NCBI GenBank assembly: GCA_013140395.1
Contig: JABFSY010000358.1
Location: forward strand, 1 to 7,009
From: Cyclobacteriaceae bacterium
GTDB lineage: Bacteria; Bacteroidota; Bacteroidia; Cytophagales; Cyclobacteriaceae
DNA length: 7,009 nt
Direction: 5' to 3'
Below are positions 1 through 6,357 of this stretch, in pieces (position 1 is the stretch's first letter; every line of letters starts with the position of its first letter). The notes under the pieces were generated by a model, which was not told where the DNA came from, searched no databases, and saw only the letters and a list, made by a program, of their open reading frames with translations. The position numbers and the translations under genes were made by a program.

Positions 1-6
1 GCTCAT
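1..6 (-). CDS. nqrD: NqrD start, 5' end only (Na+-translocating NADH:quinone reductase subunit D)
   Basis: Only the first two codons (ATG AGC, Met-Ser) lie inside the window. The ATG overlaps the nqrC stop codon as ATGA, the usual sign of translational coupling inside an operon. NqrD is an integral membrane subunit of the sodium pump and conventionally follows nqrC in nqrABCDEF operons, and Met-Ser is a plausible NqrD start. The identity is therefore inferred from position and overlap, not from protein similarity; the rest lies beyond the left edge. Confidence 0.55.
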
Positions 7-731
7 AGGTTTAGTGATAAATTTTGTTGATTCTTCTTCAGATAATTTTTATAGCAAGAGAAATAATCCGTCAGCATATTGTTTACACCTTTTCCGGTAA
101 GTGTTGCCCCTGACATTCCATCCACTTTGTGAGGATCGGCTGAGTAATCCATGCCCTCCCCTTTTTGCATTTGCACCGACATGATCTTATCTCCTTCAAA
201 GACCTTCTTTCCTTTATAGCGAACTTGGATGTCATCTGAAGTAATTCGAGCGCCCAAACCTGGCGTTTCACCAGCATGCTCAAACTTCACCCCCTGCACG
301 GTATTCAAGTCAGCTTGAAGCGCTACAAATCCCCAAATGTTATTCCATAACCCATATCCATATACCGGCATTACCGCATTTTCAATTTTTGTGGTATCCG
401 TCTGATTCCTGAATTCATAGATCGGCAAAAGACGTTCTTCGGGTTTCAATTTGTACTGTTCAGCAATTATTACTTGGCTTGCTTTCATACCGGTTTTTAC
501 ATTCCCCTGAAAATCAATCACGCTTTCCTTCACCCGAGATGCATAAAGTTTTACAATATCATCTCCCTCTTTCAGTTCCATAACTGTTGCGAGGATGTTC
601 TTCTTGCGCTCTAACTCGATGTTAGCATCTTGTAGAGGCTTCAAAGTTTGTGAAGCAATTGCCAATGCTCCGCCACACACAATGGTTATGGCCGCGGCAT
701 ATAAAACGATGTAAAGGTTAGACTGTCGCAC
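3..731 (-). CDS. nqrC: Na+-translocating NADH:quinone reductase subunit C (covalent FMN subunit)
   Basis: A 242-residue subunit of the membrane Na+-NQR complex, which passes electrons from NADH to quinone and pumps Na+ outward. One N-terminal membrane helix (about residues 6-27) anchors a periplasmic flavin domain. The family motif ETPGLGARI is at 155-163. The flavinylation motif DGMSGATLT is at 204-212, with Thr210 the expected site of phosphodiester-linked FMN; in this family ApbE does the attachment, and no apbE is visible here. The start is GTG at 729-731: the frame holds no ATG between it and an upstream stop at 762-764, and an A-rich AAGAAG stretch precedes it. The first 14 bp overlap the end of nqrB, and the stop overlaps the nqrD ATG. 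Length is slightly below the proteobacterial form of about 257 residues. RnfG is related, but the NqrA and NqrB neighbours settle the call. Confidence 0.95.
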   Translation of the reverse strand: MRQSNLYIVLYAAAITIVCGGALAIASQTLKPLQDANIELERKKNILATVMELKEGDDIVKLYASRVKESVIDFQGNVKTGMKASQVIIAEQYKLKPEERLLPIYEFRNQTDTTKIENAVMPVYGYGLWNNIWGFVALQADLNTVQGVKFEHAGETPGLGARITSDDIQVRYKGKKVFEGDKIMSVQMQKGEGMDYSADPHKVDGMSGATLTGKGVNNMLTDYFSCYKNYLKKNQQNLSLNL

Positions 732-1917
732 GTTGTAATCTTCTTTTTTTGTTTGAACTAACTACAAAATAATCGATAAGGGGAGCGAACACGTTCATCA
801 ACAATATCGCCAGCATAATTCCCTCGGGATAGGCGGGATTGAATACTCTTATCATAACGGTAAAGATACCGATCAATGCCCCATAAATCCACTTCCCCGT
901 TTCCGTTTGCGAGGCAGTTACCGGATCTGTTGCCATGAAAACTGCGCCAAAGGCTAACCCGCCAATTACTAAATGATAATGGGCAGGCATTTCCACAAAG
1001 GCATTCCCTCCAATCAGATTCAGCACTAGACCCATTGCATAAGCACCTCCAAAAACACTCACTATCACTTTCCAACTTCCTGCGCCAGTAGCAACCAAAA
1101 TTATGGCACCCACTAAACACATTAAGGTAGATGTCTCTCCTATACAACCGGGCATAATACCTATAAACATATTCCAGAATGAAAAGACGCCTTCATTCCA
1201 TCCAGCTCCAAAAGAGTTAAGTGAAGCTACAACGTTTGTTCCTGTTGTGGCTGCATCTGCGGCTAAAGACAAAGGCGTTGCGCCAGAATATCCGGCCACT
1301 GCTTTTGCATCTCCAATATAAGTCCACACACTTCCTGAAATGTCAGTTGGGTAAGCGAAGTATAAAAATGCACGGGCCGTCAACGCCACGTTCATTACGT
1401 TCATGCCGGTGCCACCAAAAGCCTCTTTACCAATGATCACGGCAAAAGCAGTGGCAAGGCCAACTTGCCAAAGTGGTACGTCTGGAGGCATGACCAACGG
1501 AATCAACATTCCGGTCACTAAAAATCCTTCATTTACGGGATGTCTTCTAAACGTGGCAAACACAAACTCAATACCCAACCCAACACCGTAAGAAACGACT
1601 ACAACAGGCATCACCTGAACAACACCAATCCAAAATTTATCCATGAATGAAGCCGCCTGACCAATAGCTAAAAAATGTTGGTGTCCTACATTCCACATTC
1701 CGAAAAGCAAACAAGGCACCATGGAGATGATCACCGTCATCATCAATCTTTTTAAATCAATGGCATCACGAATCTGCGCTCCTTTTATTCCATTGGTCGT
1801 TGCAGGCGCAAATAAGAATGTCTCTAATGCCTCGAAGGAATAATAGTGCTTCTCCCACTTTCCGCCCTTCTCAAAATTGGGCTTGATTTTCTCTATCTGA
1901 TGTTTAATAAACTCCAT
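718..1917 (-). CDS. nqrB: Na+-translocating NADH:quinone reductase subunit B
   Basis: A 399-residue polytopic membrane subunit with about ten hydrophobic segments. In the family it binds a covalent FMN and riboflavin and lies on the sodium and quinone path. The flavinylation motif GYSGATPL is at 209-216 with Thr214 as the expected FMN carrier. Other family signatures are HPVNEGFLVTGMLIP (126-140), GKEAFGGTGMN (163-173), MATDPVTASQTETGKW (328-343) and NPAYPEG (360-366). The hydrophilic N-terminus (1-55) is cytoplasmic-like and the Lys/Arg-rich tail (390-396) would also face the cytoplasm. Start is ATG, 12 bp after the nqrA stop, with no good Shine-Dalgarno sequence. Its last codons overlap the nqrC start by 14 bp. 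RnfD is the distant homologue; length and neighbours favour NqrB. Confidence 0.96.
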   Translation of the reverse strand: MEFIKHQIEKIKPNFEKGGKWEKHYYSFEALETFLFAPATTNGIKGAQIRDAIDLKRLMMTVIISMVPCLLFGMWNVGHQHFLAIGQAASFMDKFWIGVVQVMPVVVVSYGVGLGIEFVFATFRRHPVNEGFLVTGMLIPLVMPPDVPLWQVGLATAFAVIIGKEAFGGTGMNVMNVALTARAFLYFAYPTDISGSVWTYIGDAKAVAGYSGATPLSLAADAATTGTNVVASLNSFGAGWNEGVFSFWNMFIGIMPGCIGETSTLMCLVGAIILVATGAGSWKVIVSVFGGAYAMGLVLNLIGGNAFVEMPAHYHLVIGGLAFGAVFMATDPVTASQTETGKWIYGALIGIFTVMIRVFNPAYPEGIMLAILLMNVFAPLIDYFVVSSNKKRRLQRATV

Positions 1918-1929
1918 CTGATCGCTGTA

Positions 1930-3294
1930 TTAACTTTGTTGAACTAATTCAAGACCCTCTCTCAAAATTTCCTGCACTTTGTGCTTAGATACATCCACAA
2001 ATTCGCAGAGTGCCAAATCTTCTTCAATGACTTCGTAAATGCCCAATGCCTCCATCTCATCAATATCTTCCGCTAAAATACTCTTGAGTAAATGAGTCGG
2101 TAAAATATCCATCGGAACGACCTGCTCGAAAATACCAGATTGTACAAATGCGCGGGGTTCTCCATGTGTGTTGGTATCTACTACTCTTTCTTTACCTGGC
2201 GAAAGGAACGAAAACAACCCAATAGCGCGATGGAAACTTAGTTTACGTTCTCCCGGAGTAATCCAACCTACAAATTCCGCATAATCACCCTCTGGCAAAA
2301 CAGAAACTTGTTGATCAAAGAATCCTATGTGCCCTTCTTTCCCTACTGCCGTTCCGGTTAAAGGATTTCCGGCTATCACTCGTACGTGATCTTGCTTCAA
2401 GTTGTCTTGAAGGAATTTTTTTACAGAAGCTCCTGTGTAGGTCTTATAATATTGAGAATTCTTGACTTCCGAACCAGTCACTGCCACCAGCTTTGATGCA
2501 TCGTAAATTCCGTTTAGGAAGAGTTTACCAATTTGAATCACACCTGCTGGCGCAATTGTCCAAACGATCTGCCCTTTATTAATCGGATCTAAATGATGAA
2601 TCTGAATGCCGACACACCCAACTGGATGTGGGCCTGAAAACTTATTTACCTCCACGCCTTTCACTTGAGAAAAAACAGTGGAAATCTCGCTGGTTGTGTG
2701 AGTATTGACATGAACAGCTCCAGCAGTAAGTTTCTTCAAAATGTCCACACCCACTTGAAAGTACTGGTCTTGCCCTTTGTACAGCACACTATAGTCGGGT
2801 GCCAGCGGGTGAGTATCAAATGCAGAAATATGAATCGCCTTTGGCGTCACTCCCGGGTCGGCCACTACGCCAAAGGGGCGCTCTATCAGGTTAGGCCAAA
2901 CTCCTGATGTAAGAAGTTGCTCTTTCAGTGCCGCTGTGGATAGATTTGCAATTTCTGAAACTGTATATTTTTTGAAGGTCTCATACTCTACCTTCTTGTC
3001 GGCTAATATTTTTATTTCTAAAAGCTTGCGCTTTTCGCCACGCTTGATCTCAACCACCTCTCCACTGACTGGTGCAGTATAAATGATGTTTTCATGGCGC
3101 TTGTCATGAAACAATGGAGAGCCTGCTTTCACCGTGTCTCCCTCCTTCACAACTGGCTTAGGCATATAAGTGCCATGGAAATCGGTGGGTTTGATCACAA
3201 ACGTGTCAGGCTGCTCAATTTCCACCACTTTAGGGGCGGCTTTGCCCACGAGATTAATGGTAAAACCTTTTTTAAGTCGAATGAATTTGCCCAT
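1930..3294 (-). CDS. nqrA: Na+-translocating NADH:quinone reductase subunit A
   Basis: A 454-residue soluble cytoplasmic subunit of the Na+-NQR complex, implicated in quinone binding and docking on NqrB. It is a little longer than the Vibrio protein (about 446). Recognisable parts are an N-terminal lipoyl/barrel-sandwich-like region (about 35-95, including GDTVKAGSPLF and TAPVSGEVVEIKRG), then TSGVWPNLIERPF (129-141) and AFDTHPLAPD (158-167). Further on are SGPHPVGCVGIQIHHLDP (220-237), a late PRAFVQSGIFEQVVPMDILP segment (380-399) and EDLALCEFVDVSKHKV (425-440). The ATG at 3292-3294 is the only reasonable start: no ATG, GTG or TTG lies in frame before the upstream stop at 3355-3357. It is the first nqr gene, with its own predicted promoter in the gap after cmk. 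No frameshift or missing segment was seen. Confidence 0.96.
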   Translation of the reverse strand: MGKFIRLKKGFTINLVGKAAPKVVEIEQPDTFVIKPTDFHGTYMPKPVVKEGDTVKAGSPLFHDKRHENIIYTAPVSGEVVEIKRGEKRKLLEIKILADKKVEYETFKKYTVSEIANLSTAALKEQLLTSGVWPNLIERPFGVVADPGVTPKAIHISAFDTHPLAPDYSVLYKGQDQYFQVGVDILKKLTAGAVHVNTHTTSEISTVFSQVKGVEVNKFSGPHPVGCVGIQIHHLDPINKGQIVWTIAPAGVIQIGKLFLNGIYDASKLVAVTGSEVKNSQYYKTYTGASVKKFLQDNLKQDHVRVIAGNPLTGTAVGKEGHIGFFDQQVSVLPEGDYAEFVGWITPGERKLSFHRAIGLFSFLSPGKERVVDTNTHGEPRAFVQSGIFEQVVPMDILPTHLLKSILAEDIDEMEALGIYEVIEEDLALCEFVDVSKHKVQEILREGLELVQQS

Positions 3295-3332
3295 GGGGAG
3301 TTGGCAATAAGTTAAGTTTAGTAACCCCTTCT

Positions 3333-3349
3333 CTTTTTTACCAAAAAAG
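3333..3349 (-). repeat. Small inverted repeat in the nqrA leader
   Basis: Two perfect 7-base arms (CTTTTTT and AAAAAAG in the minus-strand sense) around a 3-base loop. It lies between the predicted nqr promoter and the nqrA ATG, so it would be in the 5' untranslated region. The stem is almost all A-U and weak. It may be chance in AT-rich DNA, a weak attenuator or an mRNA-stability element. Confidence 0.3.
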
Positions 3350-3370
3350 GCATTTTAGGAAGGAACGTGG

Positions 3371-3400
3371 CAAAATTAGCAATTAAATTCAAGCAGCAAA
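3371..3400 (-). promoter_or_regulatory. Predicted Bacteroidota-type promoter for nqrABC
   Basis: On the minus strand the -7 word TAATTTTG (3378 down to 3371) fits the Bacteroidota consensus TAnnTTTG exactly. A TTTG -33 word (3400 down to 3397) lies 18 bases upstream, within the usual spacing. Transcription would begin near 3365 and give a leader of roughly 70 bases before the nqrA ATG. It sits in the only sizeable gap upstream of the nqr genes. The prediction is from sequence pattern alone. Confidence 0.55.
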
Positions 3401-3452
3401 GAGGAGTCAAATCAAAGAATTTTTGTCCGTTTAACTGGGTCTTGAATAGGGA

Positions 3453-4136
3453 TCAGACAAACCTTACTATTCTCGAAAAAGCCAGTCTAACTACCTCGTC
3501 CACTTGCTCATCGATAGTGATGTGAGTTGTATCAATTTGAATGGCATCGTCCGACTTGATTACCGGGCTCTCCTTTCTCGTGCTATCGATTTGATCACGT
3601 GTGTTGAGATTTTCGACAATGGTATCAATATCGACCAGGTCATCGCGCTGAAGAAGCTCTTTTTGCCTTCTAAAAGCCCTCACCAAGATATCTGCGGTAA
3701 GGAAAATCTTCAACTCGGCCTGGGGAAACACAACAGATCCGATATCGCGACCATCCATTACAATACCTTTTTCTTTCCCCAACTTCCGTTGAATGGCCAC
3801 CATGGCTTCCCGAACTTCTCTCAGAGCGCTTACGGGACTCACGTTCTCAGAAATCCGCATTTTACGGATATCTTTTTCTACGTTAATCCCATTCATAAAC
3901 AACTCGGAAGTGCCTTTTGGGTTGACCCGAAAGGACAGCTGGATCTCGCCTATCGCTCGTTCAACTTCTTTGGGGTTAGTAATAGCCACTAAATGATCTA
4001 AAAAGTATAGGGTAACTGCTCGGTACATGGCGCCCGAGTCTATATACCGATAGTTTAGCTCTTTGGCCACTTCCTTAGCGGTGGAGCTTTTGCCACAAGC
4101 CGAGTACCCATCAATAGCAATCACAATTTTCCGCAT
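3453..4136 (-). CDS. cmk: Cytidylate kinase (CMP/dCMP kinase)
   Basis: A cytoplasmic 227-residue enzyme, the same length as E. coli Cmk, that phosphorylates CMP or dCMP with ATP to give the diphosphate for nucleotide synthesis and salvage. The Walker A P-loop GYSACGKSS is at 10-18. The nucleotide-binding motif DSGAMYRA is at 33-40 and DGRDIGSVVFP at 128-138. The C-terminal lid and CMP-contact region includes RDQIDSTRKESP (180-191) and SDDAIQIDTT (195-204), keeping the expected Arg, Asp and Ser residues. The ATG start is 3 bp after the stop of the small lipoprotein gene, so the two are probably cotranscribed. No obvious terminator follows it, so some read-through into nqrA is possible. Confidence 0.96.
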   Translation of the reverse strand: MRKIVIAIDGYSACGKSSTAKEVAKELNYRYIDSGAMYRAVTLYFLDHLVAITNPKEVERAIGEIQLSFRVNPKGTSELFMNGINVEKDIRKMRISENVSPVSALREVREAMVAIQRKLGKEKGIVMDGRDIGSVVFPQAELKIFLTADILVRAFRRQKELLQRDDLVDIDTIVENLNTRDQIDSTRKESPVIKSDDAIQIDTTHITIDEQVDEVVRLAFSRIVRFV

Positions 4137-4139
4137 AAC

Positions 4140-4334
4140 TCAACAGTCTTTTTGGGGACAAGGCAACGGTTTATTCGGATTGGGCTTTTTATATCGCGGT
4201 TGATAGCCTGAGTTAGATTTTGCGCAGGCGCCTGCCACTATCAAAACAGCCAAAAAAAGAAAAATGAACTTCGTTTTCAAACTGGGTTGGGTTAAGAAAA
4301 TCAAATTTAACCCAAAATTGCAAATAGTAGCCAT
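4140..4334 (-). CDS. Small predicted lipoprotein upstream of cmk, function unknown
   Basis: I do not recognise the family. From the ATG at 4334 the protein has 64 residues: a basic patch SLKTK (18-22), a hydrophobic run FIFLFLAVLIVAG (23-35) and a lipobox-like VAGAC with Cys37. After this comes a short Pro/Lys-rich tail ending LPCPQKDC with two more cysteines. The mature part would be only about 28 residues. The 20-residue lead before the hydrophobic core is long for a signal peptide. A TTG at 4280-4278 would instead give a classic signal beginning MKTKFIFLFL, and a TAnnTTTG word at 4302-4309 lies between the two starts, so the gene may really begin at 4280. The stop lies 3 bp before the cmk ATG, suggesting an operon. 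A spurious frame is possible, but the signal and lipobox argue against it. Confidence 0.6.
   Translation of the reverse strand: MATICNFGLNLIFLTQPSLKTKFIFLFLAVLIVAGACAKSNSGYQPRYKKPNPNKPLPCPQKDC
4302..4309 (-). promoter_or_regulatory. Possible -7 element for the lipoprotein-cmk transcript
   Basis: The minus-strand word TAAATTTG matches the Bacteroidota -7 consensus TAnnTTTG exactly. No clear TTTG or TTG lies at the expected -33 position, so this is a half-match. If used, the transcript would start near 4296, downstream of the ATG at 4334 and just before the TTG at 4280, which would favour the shorter lipoprotein start. Confidence 0.3.
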
Positions 4335-4427
4335 CGACTCGGTGAACCCCTACCCGAAATCGTTAGTTGTCCAATCTATTCAAATTACACTTTTAAGAAT
4401 CCTAATTTGATTTACTCCGAGGGAATG

Positions 4428-4438
4428 TCAACAGTTGA
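4428..4438. repeat. Short palindrome upstream of the small helical gene
   Basis: TCAAC-A-GTTGA has two perfect 5-base arms around one base. It ends one base before the predicted plus-strand -7 word at 4440. It lies in the divergent intergenic region and could be an operator half-site pair. Arms this short can occur by chance, so the role is speculative. Confidence 0.25.
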
Positions 4439-4439
4439 T

Positions 4440-4447
4440 TAGATTTG
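4440..4447 (+). promoter_or_regulatory. Possible -7 element for the small helical gene
   Basis: TAGATTTG matches the Bacteroidota -7 consensus TAnnTTTG exactly. It lies 20 bases before the ATG at 4468, giving a short leader of about 15 bases. No convincing TTTG or TTG word is present 17-21 bases upstream, so support comes from the -7 word and its position only. Confidence 0.4.
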
Positions 4448-4467
4448 TCTTTATAAAGCAATGTCAA

Positions 4468-4737
4468 ATGGAAGAATCAAATCAGGAAGGCTCAGCCGAA
4501 AAGTTTTTTAGGGACTTTGGAAAGAAATTCGATCAATTTTTGGTCGAGGCCAAAGATGCCAGCACTCGCGTGGAAGCTGACCTAAAGAAAAAATTTGAGG
4601 AACTAAAAGTAGCTGCAGAAAAATTTAAAAATGACGCAGAAAACAAAGAACGTTGGAAAGAGGTAGAAGCCAGTTTGAAAAAAGCCGGTGAAGAATTGAA
4701 TAATGCGATGAAAGCCGCGTTCAAGAAAGGTCAATAA
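4468..4737 (+). CDS. Small Lys/Glu/Ala-rich helical protein, function unknown
   Basis: An 89-residue hydrophilic protein whose family I cannot name. It has no Pro, Cys, His, Ile or Tyr and one Trp (63), and is dominated by Lys, Glu and Ala, so it should be a nearly continuous amphipathic helix or coiled coil from about 10 to 86. The N-terminal part is Phe-rich (13, 14, 17, 21, 24). The later part can be laid out in loose 11-residue blocks (about 40-83), as in LEA- or apolipoprotein-like helices, but this is only a visual impression. There is no signal peptide or membrane segment. The frame could extend upstream to a TTG at 4435, but the ATG at 4468 is preferred because a -7 promoter word lies between the two. 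Its final Gly-Gln-stop codons are also the first unit of the downstream heptamer palindrome. It converges with the MATE gene. Confidence 0.72.
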   Translation: MEESNQEGSAEKFFRDFGKKFDQFLVEAKDASTRVEADLKKKFEELKVAAEKFKNDAENKERWKEVEASLKKAGEELNNAMKAAFKKGQ

Positions 4738-4789
4738 GTCCATGGTCGATAGTCCACAGTGGTATGCCATGGACTATCGACTATTGACC
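4729..4789. repeat. Heptamer-built palindrome between convergent genes, probable bidirectional terminator
   Basis: The 51 bp between the two stop codons divide exactly into three plus-strand heptamers (GTCCATG, GTCGATA, GTCCACA at 4738-4758), a 9-base centre (4759-4767) and three minus-strand heptamers (GTCCATG, GTCGATA, GTCAATA at 4768-4788). All six fit GTCNAYR. A seventh, GTCAATA at 4730-4736, overlaps the end of the plus-strand gene. The 12-base arms 4745-4756 and 4770-4781 are perfectly complementary. GGTCAATA (4729-4736) can pair with TATTGACC (4782-4789) as an outer stem, leaving an 8-base bulge. No long T-run follows on either strand, so termination is inferred from the convergent position and strong stem. 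Confidence 0.75.
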
Positions 4790-6198
4790 TAAATTTTAAC
4801 TCCCTTCCATTTACCCTGGCGGAAGATAACAATGGCAACAACAGCCATCACCGATTCGGCAATAGCAATCGCCCAAAACACTGCGCTAGGCCCAAGGCCA
4901 AATTGTACGGCTAATAAGTAAGCTAGCGGAATTTGGAAAAGCCAATAGCCAAACAAATTAAGAATGGTTGGGGTCTTTGTATCGCCAGCGCCATTAAATG
5001 ATTGAACAATCACCATTCCATATCCATAAAACACATAGCCAAAAGCCACAATCTTAAGACATTGGGCGCCATAGCGAATCACTTCTTCATTGGATGAAAA
5101 AATTCGCATGATGGGCTCGGACACAAAATAAAAAGTGATGGATATCAAGCCGAGGAAAACCATATTCAGGAAACCAGCCTTCCACACCGACTGCTCTGCC
5201 CGCTCCGGCTTTTGGGCACCCAGGTTTTGGCCAACCAAAGTAGCTGCTGCATTGGCCATACCCCAAGAGGGTAGAATGGTAAATATGATTACCCGAATCG
5301 CAAACTGATAACCCGCAAAGGCAGCACTTCCAAACGTAACAATAATCCGTGCCATAAAAAGCCAGCTGGCAGTAGAAATCAAAAACTGGCCAATGTTACC
5401 AGCTGATACTTTCAAAAGGCGGGTGATAATACCCCAATCTATTTTAATATTTTCCTTATGAATTTTAATGACTCCCTTTTCACCTGATAGATAGTACAGT
5501 TGGTAGAGCACACCAGCACCCCTTCCAATATTAGTGGCTATTGCCGCCCCCTCCACTCCAAGTGCAGGAATGGGTCCCCATCCAAAAATGAGTATCGGAT
5601 CAAGGATCATATTTAAAATATTGGCTATCCATAACGAGTGCATGGCAATGGCTGCACTACCCGCACCGCGGAAAATAGCGTTCACTAAAAACAAAGCAAC
5701 GATGGTAATATTCCCAATCAACATCCATTGTGTATATCCTGAGCCAACTGAAATCACACTCTCCGATGCGCCCATCAACCGCAGCACATCATCATAAAAG
5801 AAAATTCCTGCCAGAGTGATCACGATCGAAACAATCAAACCAATGTAAAGAGCATTGACAGCAGCCACTGCCGCACCTGGCTGATCCTTTTCCCCGATGC
5901 GCCTCGCTACCATGGCCGTAGCTGCCATACCCAAACCCATCGCCAATGAATAAACAATCGCCAATACCGATTCTGTCAGGCCTACAGCCGTCACGGCATC
6001 GTTGTTGTTTAGTTTGCTGATAAAAAAAATGTCGACCACCGCCAGCAACGACTCCATCGCCATTTCCAAAATCATCGGAATGGATAGGAGAAAAATAGCA
6101 CGATTGATACTTCCTTCTGTGAAATTTTGTTCGGAGCCTTTTACGGCTTCTTTGAATAAGCGAAAAATAGAAAACGCCTTAGTTGTAAAAGCTTTCAT
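4789..6198 (-). CDS. MATE-family efflux transporter (multidrug/Na+ or H+ antiporter)
   Basis: A 469-residue inner-membrane protein with about twelve hydrophobic segments, normal MATE length, expected to export cationic drugs or metabolites in exchange for Na+ or H+. Family features are SIPMILEMAMESLLAVVDIFFI (39-60) in helix 1, AVGLTESVL (71-79), RGAGSA (177-182) and the NxxLDPxxIFGWG-type segment (194-208). GVEGAAIAT (214-222) follows, then, in the second half, VGQNLGAQKPERAE (322-335) and the counterpart FNGAGDTKTPT (401-411). The frame extends to an ATG at 6276, but the extra 26 residues look unlike the usual cytoplasmic N-terminus. The start at 6198 (MKAFTTKAF...) is chosen because it gives the standard lead into helix 1. 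The specific substrate cannot be told from sequence. The gene appears to stand alone between a convergent gene and a predicted terminator. Confidence 0.93.
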   Translation of the reverse strand: MKAFTTKAFSIFRLFKEAVKGSEQNFTEGSINRAIFLLSIPMILEMAMESLLAVVDIFFISKLNNNDAVTAVGLTESVLAIVYSLAMGLGMAATAMVARRIGEKDQPGAAVAAVNALYIGLIVSIVITLAGIFFYDDVLRLMGASESVISVGSGYTQWMLIGNITIVALFLVNAIFRGAGSAAIAMHSLWIANILNMILDPILIFGWGPIPALGVEGAAIATNIGRGAGVLYQLYYLSGEKGVIKIHKENIKIDWGIITRLLKVSAGNIGQFLISTASWLFMARIIVTFGSAAFAGYQFAIRVIIFTILPSWGMANAAATLVGQNLGAQKPERAEQSVWKAGFLNMVFLGLISITFYFVSEPIMRIFSSNEEVIRYGAQCLKIVAFGYVFYGYGMVIVQSFNGAGDTKTPTILNLFGYWLFQIPLAYLLAVQFGLGPSAVFWAIAIAESVMAVVAIVIFRQGKWKGVKI

Positions 6199-6234
6199 TT
6201 GAAAAATTAAAAATATAAATAAATCAAGAAATCC

Positions 6235-6245
6235 CTTCCGGGAAG
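6235..6245. repeat. Short inverted repeat in the MATE leader
   Basis: CTTCC-G-GGAAG, two 5-base arms around one base, lies 37 bases upstream of the preferred MATE ATG. It may be part of an operator or chance. It would be coding only if translation began at 6276. Confidence 0.2.
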
Positions 6246-6248
6246 CAA

Positions 6249-6267
6249 TTTGGTCTTTGCAACCAAA
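6249..6267 (-). repeat. Hairpin in the MATE leader
   Basis: TTTGGT and ACCAAA form a perfect 6-base stem with a 7-base loop, about 50-70 bases upstream of the preferred MATE start. Together with the neighbouring palindrome it could fold in the 5' leader or bind a regulator. No recognised riboswitch or operator pattern matches it. Confidence 0.25.
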
Positions 6268-6325
6268 AATGATCATCGAAGCTTCTTAAGCGAGGATGAA
6301 CAACATAAAGGACTTCATGGGCTTT

Positions 6326-6357
6326 AAAATTTGCAAGTCTAAATGACTTGATGCAAA
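6326..6357 (-). terminator. Probable intrinsic terminator of the LytTR regulator gene
   Basis: On the minus strand, 23 bases after the regulator stop codon, TTTGC plus (C)AAGTC pairs with GACTT plus GCAAA around a 5-base ATTTA loop, with a 2-3 base bulge. A short TTTT follows. The position between two same-strand genes fits a terminator, but the U-tract is short and the stem only moderately GC-rich. Confidence 0.45.

Noticed and set aside
758..1591. Open frames of 60-130 codons on both strands across nqrB
   Set aside because: They overlap a full-length, motif-complete nqrB and show low-complexity shadow composition.
718..3294. An Rnf (NADH:ferredoxin) complex instead of Nqr
   Set aside because: NqrA has the Nqr-type sequence without the ferredoxin-like cysteine clusters of RnfC, and gene order A-B-C fits nqr.
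3504..3992. A 162-codon open frame on the plus strand across cmk
   Set aside because: It lies wholly antisense to a cmk with all its motifs and encodes nothing recognisable; it is a shadow frame.
4426..4431. TTGACA on the minus strand as a sigma-70 type -35 box
   Set aside because: No matching -10 box follows at the right spacing, and the window otherwise uses the Bacteroidota TAnnTTTG promoter style.
4740..4772. Two CCATGG sites as independent short palindromes
   Set aside because: Both are by-products of adjoining heptamer units in the larger palindrome.
6199..6276. N-terminal extension of the MATE protein from an ATG at 6276
   Set aside because: The 26 extra residues do not resemble a MATE N-terminus, while the ATG at 6198 gives the normal lead into the first helix.
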